DNA of 64,000 nt from an uncultured Alphaproteobacteria bacterium (GTDB lineage Bacteria; Pseudomonadota; Alphaproteobacteria; Caulobacterales; Caulobacteraceae): contig CAIVVM010000051.1 of assembly GCA_903909375.1 (NCBI GenBank), positions 87,222-151,221 on the forward strand, written 5' to 3'. Under the pieces are notes generated by a model, which was not told the DNA's origin, made no database searches, and saw nothing but the letters and a program-made list of their open reading frames with translations. The translations under genes were made by a program, and so were the position numbers. Of this stretch, positions 18,276 to 26,899 are shown piece after piece; position 1 is the stretch's first letter; each line of letters begins with the position of its first letter.

Positions 18276-19412
18276 ATGAGCATGCGGCCCTCAACGCTAC
18301 CTGCCTCCGGTCTGCAACTCCGGTCACTGATCACGCCGGAGGGAGTCCTGGAGCTTTCGCTTGCGGATATCCCGGTTCAGGCCCCTGGAGATGGCGAAGT
18401 GCTTGTTCGCGTGCAGGCGGCGCCGATCAATCCCGGGGACCTTGGCCTGCTGCTGGGCCCGGCGGATCTTTCGACGCTGAAGAGTACAGTCGGCAAAACG
18501 ACCGCGGTGATACCGGCTGCGCTGCTGACGGGGGTCAGGGGGCGGATTGGCCAGTCCCTCGCCGTTGGTGTCGAGGGTGCGGGGACCGTGATTGCGGCGG
18601 GGAGTGACGCAGCCTCCCAGGCGCTTGTCGGAAGGACAGTGGCGATCTTTGGTGGGGCGATGTTCGCCGAGTATCGCTTGCATCGTGCGGCCGATGTGCT
18701 GGTTCTGCCAGAGGGAACGGCGGCTTCCGAGGGCGCTTCAAGCTTTGCCAACCCCATGACCGCGCTCGGCATGATCGAGACCATGCGTATGGAAGGTCAT
18801 CGGGCGCTGGTGCATACAGCGGCGGCCTCGAACCTAGGTCAGATGCTGAATCGGATCTGCCTTCGCGACGACGTCCAGCTGGTGAACATTGTGCGCAGCG
18901 ACGCGCAGGCTGGCCTCCTGAGGCAAATCGGCGCGCGACACATTGTGAATTCGGGAAGCCCAACCTTCGCGCAGGACCTTGTCGTGGCCCTGTCTGCGAC
19001 GGGTGCGACCCTTGCGTTCGACGCCGTCGGCGGAGGCGGTCTGGCAAGCCAGATACTATCCGGGATGGAACGGGCACAGGCTGCCAGCGGTGGCTACAGC
19101 CGTTATGGATCAAGTGTCCATAAGCAGGTCTACATCTATGGCGGTCTTGCAACCGGGCCCACGGAGTTGCTCCGTGACTACGGCATGGCCTGGGGTGTGG
19201 GAGGCTGGATCCTGACGGGGTTCCTGGCGAAGGCTGGTCCGGATCGTGTAAAGAGCCTGCGGCGACGGGTTGTCGACGAGCTGACGTCCACCTTTTCAAG
19301 TCAATACACGTCGGAAATATCTCTGCACGACGCGCTGCGTCCTGACGTGATCGCCGCCTATCACCGCAAGCGCACGGGCGAGAAGTACCTGATCAATCCT
19401 GCGCGATCATAG
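18276..19412 (+). CDS. MDR-family NAD(P)H-dependent oxidoreductase
   Basis: A 378-residue medium-chain dehydrogenase/reductase of the quinone-oxidoreductase/enoyl-reductase type. The N-terminal GroES-like domain shows APINPGDLG and GVEGAGTV. The cofactor domain has NPMTALGM, ALVHTAAASNLGQM in place of the usual glycine-rich loop, and DAVGGGG. The structural zinc-binding cysteines of alcohol dehydrogenases are absent, consistent with a zinc-independent reductase of a C=C or quinone substrate. It starts 9 bp after the exported hypothetical gene. The substrate is unknown. Confidence 0.86.
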   Translation: MSMRPSTLPASGLQLRSLITPEGVLELSLADIPVQAPGDGEVLVRVQAAPINPGDLGLLLGPADLSTLKSTVGKTTAVIPAALLTGVRGRIGQSLAVGVEGAGTVIAAGSDAASQALVGRTVAIFGGAMFAEYRLHRAADVLVLPEGTAASEGASSFANPMTALGMIETMRMEGHRALVHTAAASNLGQMLNRICLRDDVQLVNIVRSDAQAGLLRQIGARHIVNSGSPTFAQDLVVALSATGATLAFDAVGGGGLASQILSGMERAQAASGGYSRYGSSVHKQVYIYGGLATGPTELLRDYGMAWGVGGWILTGFLAKAGPDRVKSLRRRVVDELTSTFSSQYTSEISLHDALRPDVIAAYHRKRTGEKYLINPARS

Positions 19413-19804
19413 GTAACTTCCGGGCTCCACAGATCCAGGCCTCGCTCCAGTAACGATCTGTCAGTCAGTCCGCACGGGTCGCTTCGCGGCAATCTGAAAA
19501 CCAGCGACCTTTCCAGTTTGGCGCACGCTTCCGGGAGAGGGCGAGGGGGAACTCGATAAGGTCTTCGGGGTCCAGCACCGCTGCAACTGCCGTATGCTGA
19601 CGCGGTTGGCGGTCAGCCATCTCGAGGCCAGGCTCGTCGAGGCGAGCGTACCCGGTCTGGTTCGAGGCCCGAACTCACATCGGGCGGTGCGCAAGGGATT
19701 TCTCCTGGCCGGAATTGTCACTACAGGAATCACGATTCCGATTGAATCGGAATTTCAGTTCACCTACCGTCGTCCAATAAAGATCGTTAAAACGGGGAGT
19801 AGAG
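19413..19804. other. Intergenic region upstream of TonB receptor
   Basis: A 392-bp gap. No gene is convincing. The last 80 bp are AT-rich and contain the perfect palindrome at 19735-19753, so this is the likely promoter of the TonB receptor and sulfatase pair. A GGGGAGTAGAG ribosome site abuts the ATG at 19805. Confidence 0.6.
19735..19753. promoter_or_regulatory. Palindromic operator candidate ATTCCGATT-G-AATCGGAAT
   Basis: A perfect inverted repeat with 9-bp arms and a single central base, 51 bp before the TonB receptor ATG. Position and symmetry suit a dimeric repressor. One arm (TTCCGATT) recurs before the DUF1330 gene at 15208-15215. Confidence 0.55.
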
Positions 19805-22138
19805 ATGTCCTATCGAGCAATGGGTGAAAACCTGTTCGCCAGCACCGCCCTGGCGCTAGTCGCTTCCCTGATGGCGGCATCTGCTACCCACGCTGCGGAC
19901 GAGCCAGCGGAAGTGGAAACCCTGATTGTCACCGCCAACAAGCGGGCGGAGAACATCCAGGATGTTCCGATGTCGGTTTCCGCCGTGAGTGGCGACTATC
20001 TTGAGAAGGTCGGGATTGGCAACGTCACCGAACTCTCGCGCTTCGTTCCCTCGGTGAACATCACCCAGTCGAACAACAACCGGAACTCGACCATATTCGT
20101 CCGTGGCATCGGTACGTCGGGCACCAACCCCGGTATCGAGTCCAGCGTCGGCATCTTCATTGACGGCGTCTATATCGTGGCCGCCGGCCCTATCCAGAGC
20201 AACCTCCAGGACATCTCCACGGTGGAAGTTCTGCGTGGTCCCCAGGGGACGCTCTACGGTCGCAACACGCCTGTAGGCGCCATCAACATCACCTCGCGGG
20301 AGCCGAGCCAGGACTTCGAGGCGATGGTGACCGTCAGGGCCGGCGACTACAAGGATCGCTCGATCGGCGGCTATGTCGGCGGCGGGATCACCGAAGACGT
20401 TTCCGCCCGCCTTTCGGTCTGGGCTTCCGGACGCGACGGGTACGAGAAAAATCTGTCGGGGCCCGAGGTCAACAACATCGACCAGTACGGCTTTCGCGGG
20501 CGCGTGAAGTGGCAACCCAATGACGGTCTGAAAGCGAACTTCATCGCCTACTATTCGTATATCGACTCGGCGTGCTGCACGGCTGAGACGCTCAATGCGA
20601 GCGGCGTGGGCGGCATTGCCACGCCCGGGTTCCTGGCCGCGGCCGCCGCCATTGGCAGGCCTTTCCGGAACTTCGACGACAAGGATCACATCGTCGATGA
20701 CGACGCGCCGGGCGACAATACAACCAAGGTCTACGGAGCGTCGTTCACGGTCGACTATGACCTGCCGATGGACCACACGCTCACCTCGATCACGGCGTTC
20801 AACGGGTACGAGGACAATATCAAGAACCTGGCGGCCGACATGCTGCCGCAGGTCACGACAGTTCCCTTTGGCAGCAATCAGTTTCTACGCTCGGAAGGTT
20901 ACAGCCAGGAATTCCGGATCACCTCTCCGCTGGAACAGCGCTTCAGTTACATCGCCGGAGTGTACCTTTTCTCGCAGGGGATCACTTACACCACCAGGAC
21001 CGCGATTGGCCCGGACGCGAACCGCGTCCTTCCGCCCGCGCCCGGCCGCCGCTTTCAGGTCGGTGACTTCTCGACCTTCTACTACACCCAGGACACACGC
21101 AGCGCCGCCCTGTTCGGTCAGGCCACGTTCAAGCTGACTGACGTTTTCCGCCTGACGGGCGGTCTGCGCTACTCCAAGGACAACAAAGACAGCTACCTGA
21201 TCTCCGACGTGAACCCGACGGCGACGCCAGCCGCCCGCACCGTGTTTTCAGTTAACCGGTTAGGCGACGTCTCCCGCAAGGAGGACAAGGTTACCTGGTC
21301 GGCCGGGGCCCAGTTTGACGTCGCGCCGGATGTGATGGTCTATGCCCTGGCCGCGTCCGGTTACAAGACCGGAGGCTTCAACGCTCGCTCGGCTGCCGCA
21401 GGCGTTCCGGTCGAGTTCGGTCCAGAGACATCGCTGACCTACGAACTGGGCGTCAAATCGGTGCTGCTGGATCGCAAGCTGATCCTGAATGCCGACATCT
21501 ACTCGATGAAGCTCAGCGACTTCCAGGACTCGGTCCTCAACCCGCTCACCGGCACGGGCTTCATCGTCTCGAACGCGGGCGACCGCCGTGTCCGCGGGGT
21601 CGAGGCCGATGCGACGCTTCGTCCGATACAGCCGCTGACGCTCAAGGCGACGTTGTCCTACATGGACTCCGAGTTCACGGACTACAGCGCCGGCCAGTGC
21701 AATAATCTGGGCTCGGTGCCGGTAGGCACCCGACCGGGGACCTGTAGCTTCACCGGCCTGACGCCCGCGCACAGCCCGGAATGGACCTACAGCCTCGTGG
21801 CGCAGTGGGAAGCCCCGCTGGGAGACACCGGGCTCGACTGGTACGTGAACGGCGACCTCAGCTATACGGACTCCAAGTTCCAGGAAGCGACCCTGGACCC
21901 GCGGTCGTTCCAGCCCTCCGTGACTTTGCTTGGCCTCCGTGCCGGGATCAGTTCGCCCAACGGCTGGCGAATCTCGGCTTACGGCAAGAACCTGACCGAC
22001 GAAGCCTATTTCGTTCAGAAGACAGTGCAGCCGCTCAACGCCTTCATCTCAGGAGGCGGCACGGCAGCGGCAGCGGGATTTGTCGGCTGGTATGCGCCGC
22101 CCCGGACCTACGGCGTCGAAGCCAGCATGAAGTTCTAG
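19805..22138 (+). CDS. TonB-dependent receptor
   Basis: A 777-residue outer-membrane receptor. The signal peptide ends at THAAD, followed by the TonB-box-like ETLIVTANKRAENIQDVPMSV, plug hallmark VLRGPQGTLYGRNTPVGAINI, and a barrel ending in the aromatic KF after the AYFVQ...PRTYGVEAS block. It is 72 bp upstream of a sulfatase on the same strand, so the pair probably imports and desulfates an organosulfate. The palindrome at 19735-19753 is the likely control site. Confidence 0.94.
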   Translation: MSYRAMGENLFASTALALVASLMAASATHAADEPAEVETLIVTANKRAENIQDVPMSVSAVSGDYLEKVGIGNVTELSRFVPSVNITQSNNNRNSTIFVRGIGTSGTNPGIESSVGIFIDGVYIVAAGPIQSNLQDISTVEVLRGPQGTLYGRNTPVGAINITSREPSQDFEAMVTVRAGDYKDRSIGGYVGGGITEDVSARLSVWASGRDGYEKNLSGPEVNNIDQYGFRGRVKWQPNDGLKANFIAYYSYIDSACCTAETLNASGVGGIATPGFLAAAAAIGRPFRNFDDKDHIVDDDAPGDNTTKVYGASFTVDYDLPMDHTLTSITAFNGYEDNIKNLAADMLPQVTTVPFGSNQFLRSEGYSQEFRITSPLEQRFSYIAGVYLFSQGITYTTRTAIGPDANRVLPPAPGRRFQVGDFSTFYYTQDTRSAALFGQATFKLTDVFRLTGGLRYSKDNKDSYLISDVNPTATPAARTVFSVNRLGDVSRKEDKVTWSAGAQFDVAPDVMVYALAASGYKTGGFNARSAAAGVPVEFGPETSLTYELGVKSVLLDRKLILNADIYSMKLSDFQDSVLNPLTGTGFIVSNAGDRRVRGVEADATLRPIQPLTLKATLSYMDSEFTDYSAGQCNNLGSVPVGTRPGTCSFTGLTPAHSPEWTYSLVAQWEAPLGDTGLDWYVNGDLSYTDSKFQEATLDPRSFQPSVTLLGLRAGISSPNGWRISAYGKNLTDEAYFVQKTVQPLNAFISGGGTAAAAGFVGWYAPPRTYGVEASMKF

Positions 22139-22210
22139 ACCTTCCTCGCCGGGAGAGTGCGTTCATCGCGGTCTCCCGGCTATTCCAGATCGTAAAGGGA
22201 GTGGCGCGAC

Positions 22211-23863
22211 ATGCGCGGTATCCGGACAAAGTGCGCCCTTTTCGCCGTCACCGGCCTGGTGGCGTTGGGGTTGGGCGGATCGACGCTGGCCCAGGCGCCG
22301 GCGAACGTCCCCGTTGGACGGACCCAGTTTGAAATCGGACCGCCGCGAGACGTCGTGTGGCAAAAGGGTCCGGCCGCACCGCCCAAGACGCGGCGGCAGC
22401 CAAACATCATTGTCATCGTTGCAGACGACCTTGGCTACAATGACATCAGCTTCAACGGTGGGGGTGTTGCGGGCGGCACGGTTCCGACGCCCAACATCGA
22501 CGCTATCGGGCGTGAAGGGGTCAACTTCTCGCAGGCCTATTCAGGCCACGGCACTTGCGCGCCTTCGCGTGCCGCTCTCCTGACGGGCCGATACCCGACC
22601 CGCTACGGTTTCGAGTTCACGCCGACAAATCTGAGGTTCGCGCGTGAAGTACGCGCCCATCACTACGGGATTCGCAATCCGGTCTATTTCGCAGATCGCG
22701 AGAAGGACATCATCCCGGTGGCCCAGATGGGAGTACCGACCACCGAGATCATGCTGGGTCAGCTGTTGCAGGGCGTGGGGTATCACACCATCCAGCTTGG
22801 AAAATGGCACCTGGGCGAGTCACCGGAGTTCCAGCCACAGCGGCGCGGGTTCTCCGAGACCCTGGGCTTTACCAGTGGCGCCTCGATGTTCTTGCCGAAG
22901 ACTGACCCGCGGGTTGTGAATTCGGTGCAGGGGTTCGATCCGATCGACATGAACCTGTGGAGCAGCCTGCAGTTCTTTGTGCGCAAGGACGGGGGCGAAG
23001 CCTTCCAGCCCAAAAAACACATGACCGACTATCTCACGGATGAAGCGGTTGCAGCCATTGAGGCGAACCGCAATCGACCGTTCTTCATGTACCTGGCCTA
23101 TAACGCACCGCACACGCCGCTGCAGGCGACGCGCGAAGACTACGACGCACTGCCTTACATCGCCGACCATCGCCTTCGGACCTACGCGGCCATGATTCTG
23201 GGTCTTGACCGCGGTGTGGGCCGGGTTCTGCAGGCGCTGCAGGAGCAGGGGATCGACAAGGACACGCTGGTCGTCTTCACCACTGACAACGGCGGCGCCT
23301 ACTACATAGGACTTGAAGAGATCAATCGTCCCTTCCGGGGCTGGAAGCAGACCTTTTTCGAGGGGGGGATCCGCGCGCCCCTGTTCATGAGATGGCCTGC
23401 CAGGATCCCTGCGGGCAGCACCGTGCGGGCTCCGGTCTCCCATTTTGACATTTTCGGCACGGCTGCGGGCGCCGCTGGGGCGCCGACGCCTCGGGATCGA
23501 AAGATCGACGGGGTTGACCTGATGCCCTTTGTGGACGGCCGGAAGACAGGACGCCCGCACGATCTGCTGTTCTGGCGGACGGGACCCTATCGCGTGGTTC
23601 GGGCTGGCGACTGGAAACTGCAGGTCACCGAGCGCCCCGCAAAGGATTGGCTCTATGACCTGTCAAACGATCCTACCGAGCGCCGCAATCTTGCGGCGGA
23701 GCAACCGGAAAAGGTCGCCGAACTCAAGCGCCACCTGGCTCGTCACGACGCTGAACAGCTCAAGCCGCTATGGCCGGAGTTGGGGCAGTCGGCCGTGATG
23801 CTGGATCACTCGCTCATCCTTCCTCAGGTCGAGGCAGACGAATATGTCTACTGGGGGAACTGA
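22211..23863 (+). CDS. Type I arylsulfatase, exported (copy B)
   Basis: A 550-residue sulfatase closely related to the one at 15906-17573. Signal peptide to about residue 30, NIIVIVADDLGYND, catalytic CAPSRAALLTGR with Cys116 destined to become formylglycine, QLGKWHLGE, and FTTDNGGAYY. It follows the TonB receptor by 72 bp, forming a receptor/sulfatase pair. No formylglycine-generating enzyme gene is visible here, so maturation must rely on one elsewhere. Confidence 0.94.
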   Translation: MRGIRTKCALFAVTGLVALGLGGSTLAQAPANVPVGRTQFEIGPPRDVVWQKGPAAPPKTRRQPNIIVIVADDLGYNDISFNGGGVAGGTVPTPNIDAIGREGVNFSQAYSGHGTCAPSRAALLTGRYPTRYGFEFTPTNLRFAREVRAHHYGIRNPVYFADREKDIIPVAQMGVPTTEIMLGQLLQGVGYHTIQLGKWHLGESPEFQPQRRGFSETLGFTSGASMFLPKTDPRVVNSVQGFDPIDMNLWSSLQFFVRKDGGEAFQPKKHMTDYLTDEAVAAIEANRNRPFFMYLAYNAPHTPLQATREDYDALPYIADHRLRTYAAMILGLDRGVGRVLQALQEQGIDKDTLVVFTTDNGGAYYIGLEEINRPFRGWKQTFFEGGIRAPLFMRWPARIPAGSTVRAPVSHFDIFGTAAGAAGAPTPRDRKIDGVDLMPFVDGRKTGRPHDLLFWRTGPYRVVRAGDWKLQVTERPAKDWLYDLSNDPTERRNLAAEQPEKVAELKRHLARHDAEQLKPLWPELGQSAVMLDHSLILPQVEADEYVYWGN

Positions 23864-24018
23864 GCGTCATAGGAAACAAACAGTATTTTTCTCACCAGAA
23901 ATCAGCTTCAGGACAAGCTAACTATCTGATTTATAAGATAAAATATTGGCATCTTTTCCAGAAATGTGATCGGCGTGGATCGTGATTGTTGTGTTTGCGG
24001 GTGGCGGTGGAGAGCATC

Positions 24019-25224
24019 ATGATCGTCCCGCTTGATATCGATCAGGTCAGTCAGGCTGCAGACGCCCATCCGGGGCCCGGCGACGGGCCGTTCACGCTCT
24101 ATGGCGCTTACGCCTCGTTCTATACCGGCAAGACGCGCAGCTATCTGCGCAAGAAAGGCATCGCCTTTGTCGAACGCCTTCCGAGCCATCACCGCTTCCG
24201 CCAGGAGGTGAGCCCGGCCGCGCGCTCCAAGCGGATACCCATCCTGGAGACCCCTGAGGGTTTCGTCATCCAGGACACCACAGTGATGTTCGAATATCTG
24301 GAGCGCAGGTTTCCTGACCCGCCGGCCCTGCCGCCCGGCCCGCGTCAAAGGCTGGCGGCCTATCTGGTTGACCTTTTCGCCAGCGAAAACCTGAAGATCG
24401 CCTGGCATTTTCGCTGGGACTACCCTGAGCCTAACCGCCACTTCGTCGTTCGCGAGTTCGGCCGCAGTTTCAAGCCGCGCGGCACTGACGAGCTGCTTGA
24501 CCACTACGGCAATGTGGTGGCCCGGCAGATGGATGGCCACCGCGCTGCGATAGGCATCACGCCGGACATGTTCCCGGCGATGGAACAGATCTATTTCGAC
24601 CTGCTCGACGCGCTTGAGGCTCATTTCACGGATCACCCCTACCTGTTTGGCGGCCTGCCGAGCGTGGGCGACTTTGGGCTTATGGGACCTTTGTTCGCCC
24701 ATCTGGGCCGCGACCCGTGGCCCCTGCACCTGATGCAGCAAAGGGCGCCGCGCGTATTCCGCTGGGTGGAGCACATGAATACGCCGGAAATCCAGTCGCC
24801 AGAGTTCTGGGATACGCCAATGGCCTATCTGCCGGACGACGAGGTCCCGGAGACGGTGCTGCGGATGCTGCGCACGTTCTGTGTGGATTATACGCCGATC
24901 TACAGCGCGACAGCCGAGCTCTTCAGCCAATGGTCTGCGGCCCATCCGCACTTCCCGGATAGGCAGCCAATCTCCGACACCGACCAGGATCAACCCAGTC
25001 TAGGCAGGATTTCCGTGCCGCTGCGTGGCCACGAGATGAACATGGGCGCCCCGGCGCATTCTCTCTGGTTGCTGCAGCGAACCCTGGACTGGTTCGCCAC
25101 GCTTTCGCCTGCTGACCGGGCCGCCTGTCAGGGAATGGTCCAGGACTGCGGAGCCGGGACCCTGCTGGCTACGCGGCTGGCTCGCCCGTTGACCCGGGTT
25201 GGCAACCGCCTCGCTGTGGCCTGA
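24019..25224 (+). CDS. Extended GST-fold protein, family copy 2
   Basis: A 401-residue protein and the longest of the four related GST-fold proteins. The N-terminal thioredoxin-like domain has LYGAYASFYTGKTRSYLRKK and a TTVMFEYLE block; the helical domain has IAWHFRWDY and YLFGGLPSVGDFGLMG. I use the ATG at 24019, preceded by GGTGGAGAG, rather than TTG codons further upstream. It is the first gene of a tight plus-strand operon: the ordinary GST follows by 11 bp, then copy 3 and the acyl-CoA ligase overlap by 4 bp each. An AT-rich stretch before it (23880-23960) is the probable promoter. Confidence 0.8.
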   Translation: MIVPLDIDQVSQAADAHPGPGDGPFTLYGAYASFYTGKTRSYLRKKGIAFVERLPSHHRFRQEVSPAARSKRIPILETPEGFVIQDTTVMFEYLERRFPDPPALPPGPRQRLAAYLVDLFASENLKIAWHFRWDYPEPNRHFVVREFGRSFKPRGTDELLDHYGNVVARQMDGHRAAIGITPDMFPAMEQIYFDLLDALEAHFTDHPYLFGGLPSVGDFGLMGPLFAHLGRDPWPLHLMQQRAPRVFRWVEHMNTPEIQSPEFWDTPMAYLPDDEVPETVLRMLRTFCVDYTPIYSATAELFSQWSAAHPHFPDRQPISDTDQDQPSLGRISVPLRGHEMNMGAPAHSLWLLQRTLDWFATLSPADRAACQGMVQDCGAGTLLATRLARPLTRVGNRLAVA

Positions 25225-25235
25225 AGGACAACGCC

Positions 25236-25901
25236 ATGATCGACCTGCATTTCTGGCCGACACCCAACGGGTGGAAGATCACCATCATGCTGGAGGAGGC
25301 CGGGCTGGCCTACCGGCTGGTTCCCGTAGACATCGGAAACGGTGGTCAGGACACGCCCGAGTTCAGGGCCATTTCACCCAACGGTCGGATGCCGGCCATC
25401 GTGGACCACGAGGGGCCGGGTGGCGAGCCGATTGCGATCTTTGAATCCGGCGCGATCCTGCAGTACCTCGGTGACAAGGCGGGGCGTTTCTATCCGGCGG
25501 AGCGACGGGCGCGCACAAGGGTAGAGGAGTGGCTTTTCTGGCAAAGCGCGGGGCTTGGACCCATGGCCGGCCAGGCCTCACATTTCCGCTACCGGGAAGA
25601 GCGCATCGACTATGCGCTCAACCGCTATGTCAACGAGACCAGACGACTCTACGGCGTACTCAACAAGCGCCTGGCCGAGGCGGAGCATGTGGCTGGCGAC
25701 TACTCGATCGCCGACATGGCCATCTGGCCCTGGACGCGCGGCTACAAGGGTCTGGGAATCGACCCGGCCGAATTCCCCGACTTCTACCGCTGGTTCAAAC
25801 AGGTTGGCTCGCGGGAGGCGGTCCAGAAGGGCTCGGCCATCGGCAAAGAGGCCTTCGCGCAAAGCCAGCGGGCCATGATCAAACAAGAGGTGACCAAGTG
25901 A
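25236..25901 (+). CDS. Glutathione S-transferase (Nu/YfcG-like)
   Basis: A canonical 221-residue GST. The N-terminal domain starts IDLHFWPTPNGWKITIMLEE; the TPNGWK motif is that of Nu-class enzymes such as YfcG and YghU, which can act as disulfide-bond reductases. The glutathione-binding block MPAIVDHEG...FESGAILQYL and the C-terminal box VAGDYSIADMAIWPW are present. The gene lies 11 bp after the long GST-fold gene and overlaps the next by 4 bp (GTGA), so it is translationally coupled. It may supply glutathione chemistry for the same pathway as its neighbours. Confidence 0.92.
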   Translation: MIDLHFWPTPNGWKITIMLEEAGLAYRLVPVDIGNGGQDTPEFRAISPNGRMPAIVDHEGPGGEPIAIFESGAILQYLGDKAGRFYPAERRARTRVEEWLFWQSAGLGPMAGQASHFRYREERIDYALNRYVNETRRLYGVLNKRLAEAEHVAGDYSIADMAIWPWTRGYKGLGIDPAEFPDFYRWFKQVGSREAVQKGSAIGKEAFAQSQRAMIKQEVTK

Positions 25902-26899
25902 GCGAACTCTATCGGATCTTCGGCTCTGAGATGTCGCCTTATTCAGTTAAGGTGCGCTCGTACTTTCGATACAAAGCCATCCCCCACGTCTGGATCGCGC
26001 GGGGGCCGCAGAACGAAGAGGACTACAAGCGCTTCGCCAAGCTGCCGATCGTGCCGACGGTGGCGACGCCAGCGGACGAGGGGCTGCAGGATTCGACGCC
26101 GATCCTGGAGAGGGTGGAGGCCGAGGTTCCGGAACCGTCGATCCACCCTGCCGACCCGGTGCTGAACTTCCTCTCGGCGTTGTTCGAGGAATTCGGTGAC
26201 GAGTGGGGCAACAAGCTGATGTTCCACCACCGCTGGTACGACGAGATCGACGCCAGGGCTTCTGCCCAGACCCTGGCTCGCCTGTCGATGCCCCGCGGTG
26301 ACGACGCCGCGGTGGCCGAGCGGGCGGCGATGGTGTTCGCGCGGATGACCGGTCGCGGTCATTTCGTGGGCTCCAGCCCGGCGACCGCTCCGTTGATCCG
26401 CGACTATCTGAACGAACTGCTCGACCTGCTGGAGATCCATCTCGCTGATCGGGCGTATCTGTTCGGCGACCGTCCCGCCTTCGGTGACTTTGGCCTGGCG
26501 GCCCAACTCTATGAAGCTTCGGTGGACCCCACATGCGGCGGCATCATCCGGGCTCGGGCTTCGAAGGTGCTGGACTGGTGCTACCGGATGAATGAGCCGC
26601 GCAACGACGGGCCGTTCGAAACCTGGGAGAGCCTGGCGCCGACCATGACGCCTTTGCTGGCCTATTTGGGTCGCTACTTCTTGCCCTGGACTGATGCAAA
26701 CAGCCGCGCGCTACAGACGGGTGCAGCCGAGTTCACCGTTGACCTGGCGGGCCGCGCCTATACTCAGCCCCCGCAAAAGTATCACGCCAAGTCACTGGCG
26801 GCGCTGCGGGCCCGTTGCGCCGGTGTATCGGACACCCGGCTGACCTCGATCCTGACCGACACCGGCTGCGCGCGCTGGCTAGAGGTGGTGTCATCGTGA
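25898..26899 (+). CDS. Extended GST-fold protein, family copy 3
   Basis: A 333-residue member of the long GST-fold family. Translation starts at a GTG overlapping the previous stop codon (GTGA); the frame is open further upstream but that part is a shadow of the GST gene. Motifs: FGSEMSPYSVKVRSYFRYKA, KLMFHHRWYD, YLFGDRPAFGDFGL, and the C-terminal TDTGCARWLE. It overlaps the acyl-CoA ligase by 4 bp, indicating tight coupling. Confidence 0.82.
   Translation: MSELYRIFGSEMSPYSVKVRSYFRYKAIPHVWIARGPQNEEDYKRFAKLPIVPTVATPADEGLQDSTPILERVEAEVPEPSIHPADPVLNFLSALFEEFGDEWGNKLMFHHRWYDEIDARASAQTLARLSMPRGDDAAVAERAAMVFARMTGRGHFVGSSPATAPLIRDYLNELLDLLEIHLADRAYLFGDRPAFGDFGLAAQLYEASVDPTCGGIIRARASKVLDWCYRMNEPRNDGPFETWESLAPTMTPLLAYLGRYFLPWTDANSRALQTGAAEFTVDLAGRAYTQPPQKYHAKSLAALRARCAGVSDTRLTSILTDTGCARWLEVVSS

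Noticed and set aside
25529..25897. N-terminal extension of GST-fold copy 3
   Set aside because: The frame is open, but the translated stretch is an arginine-rich shadow of the upstream GST; similarity to the family begins only at the GTG overlapping the GST stop.
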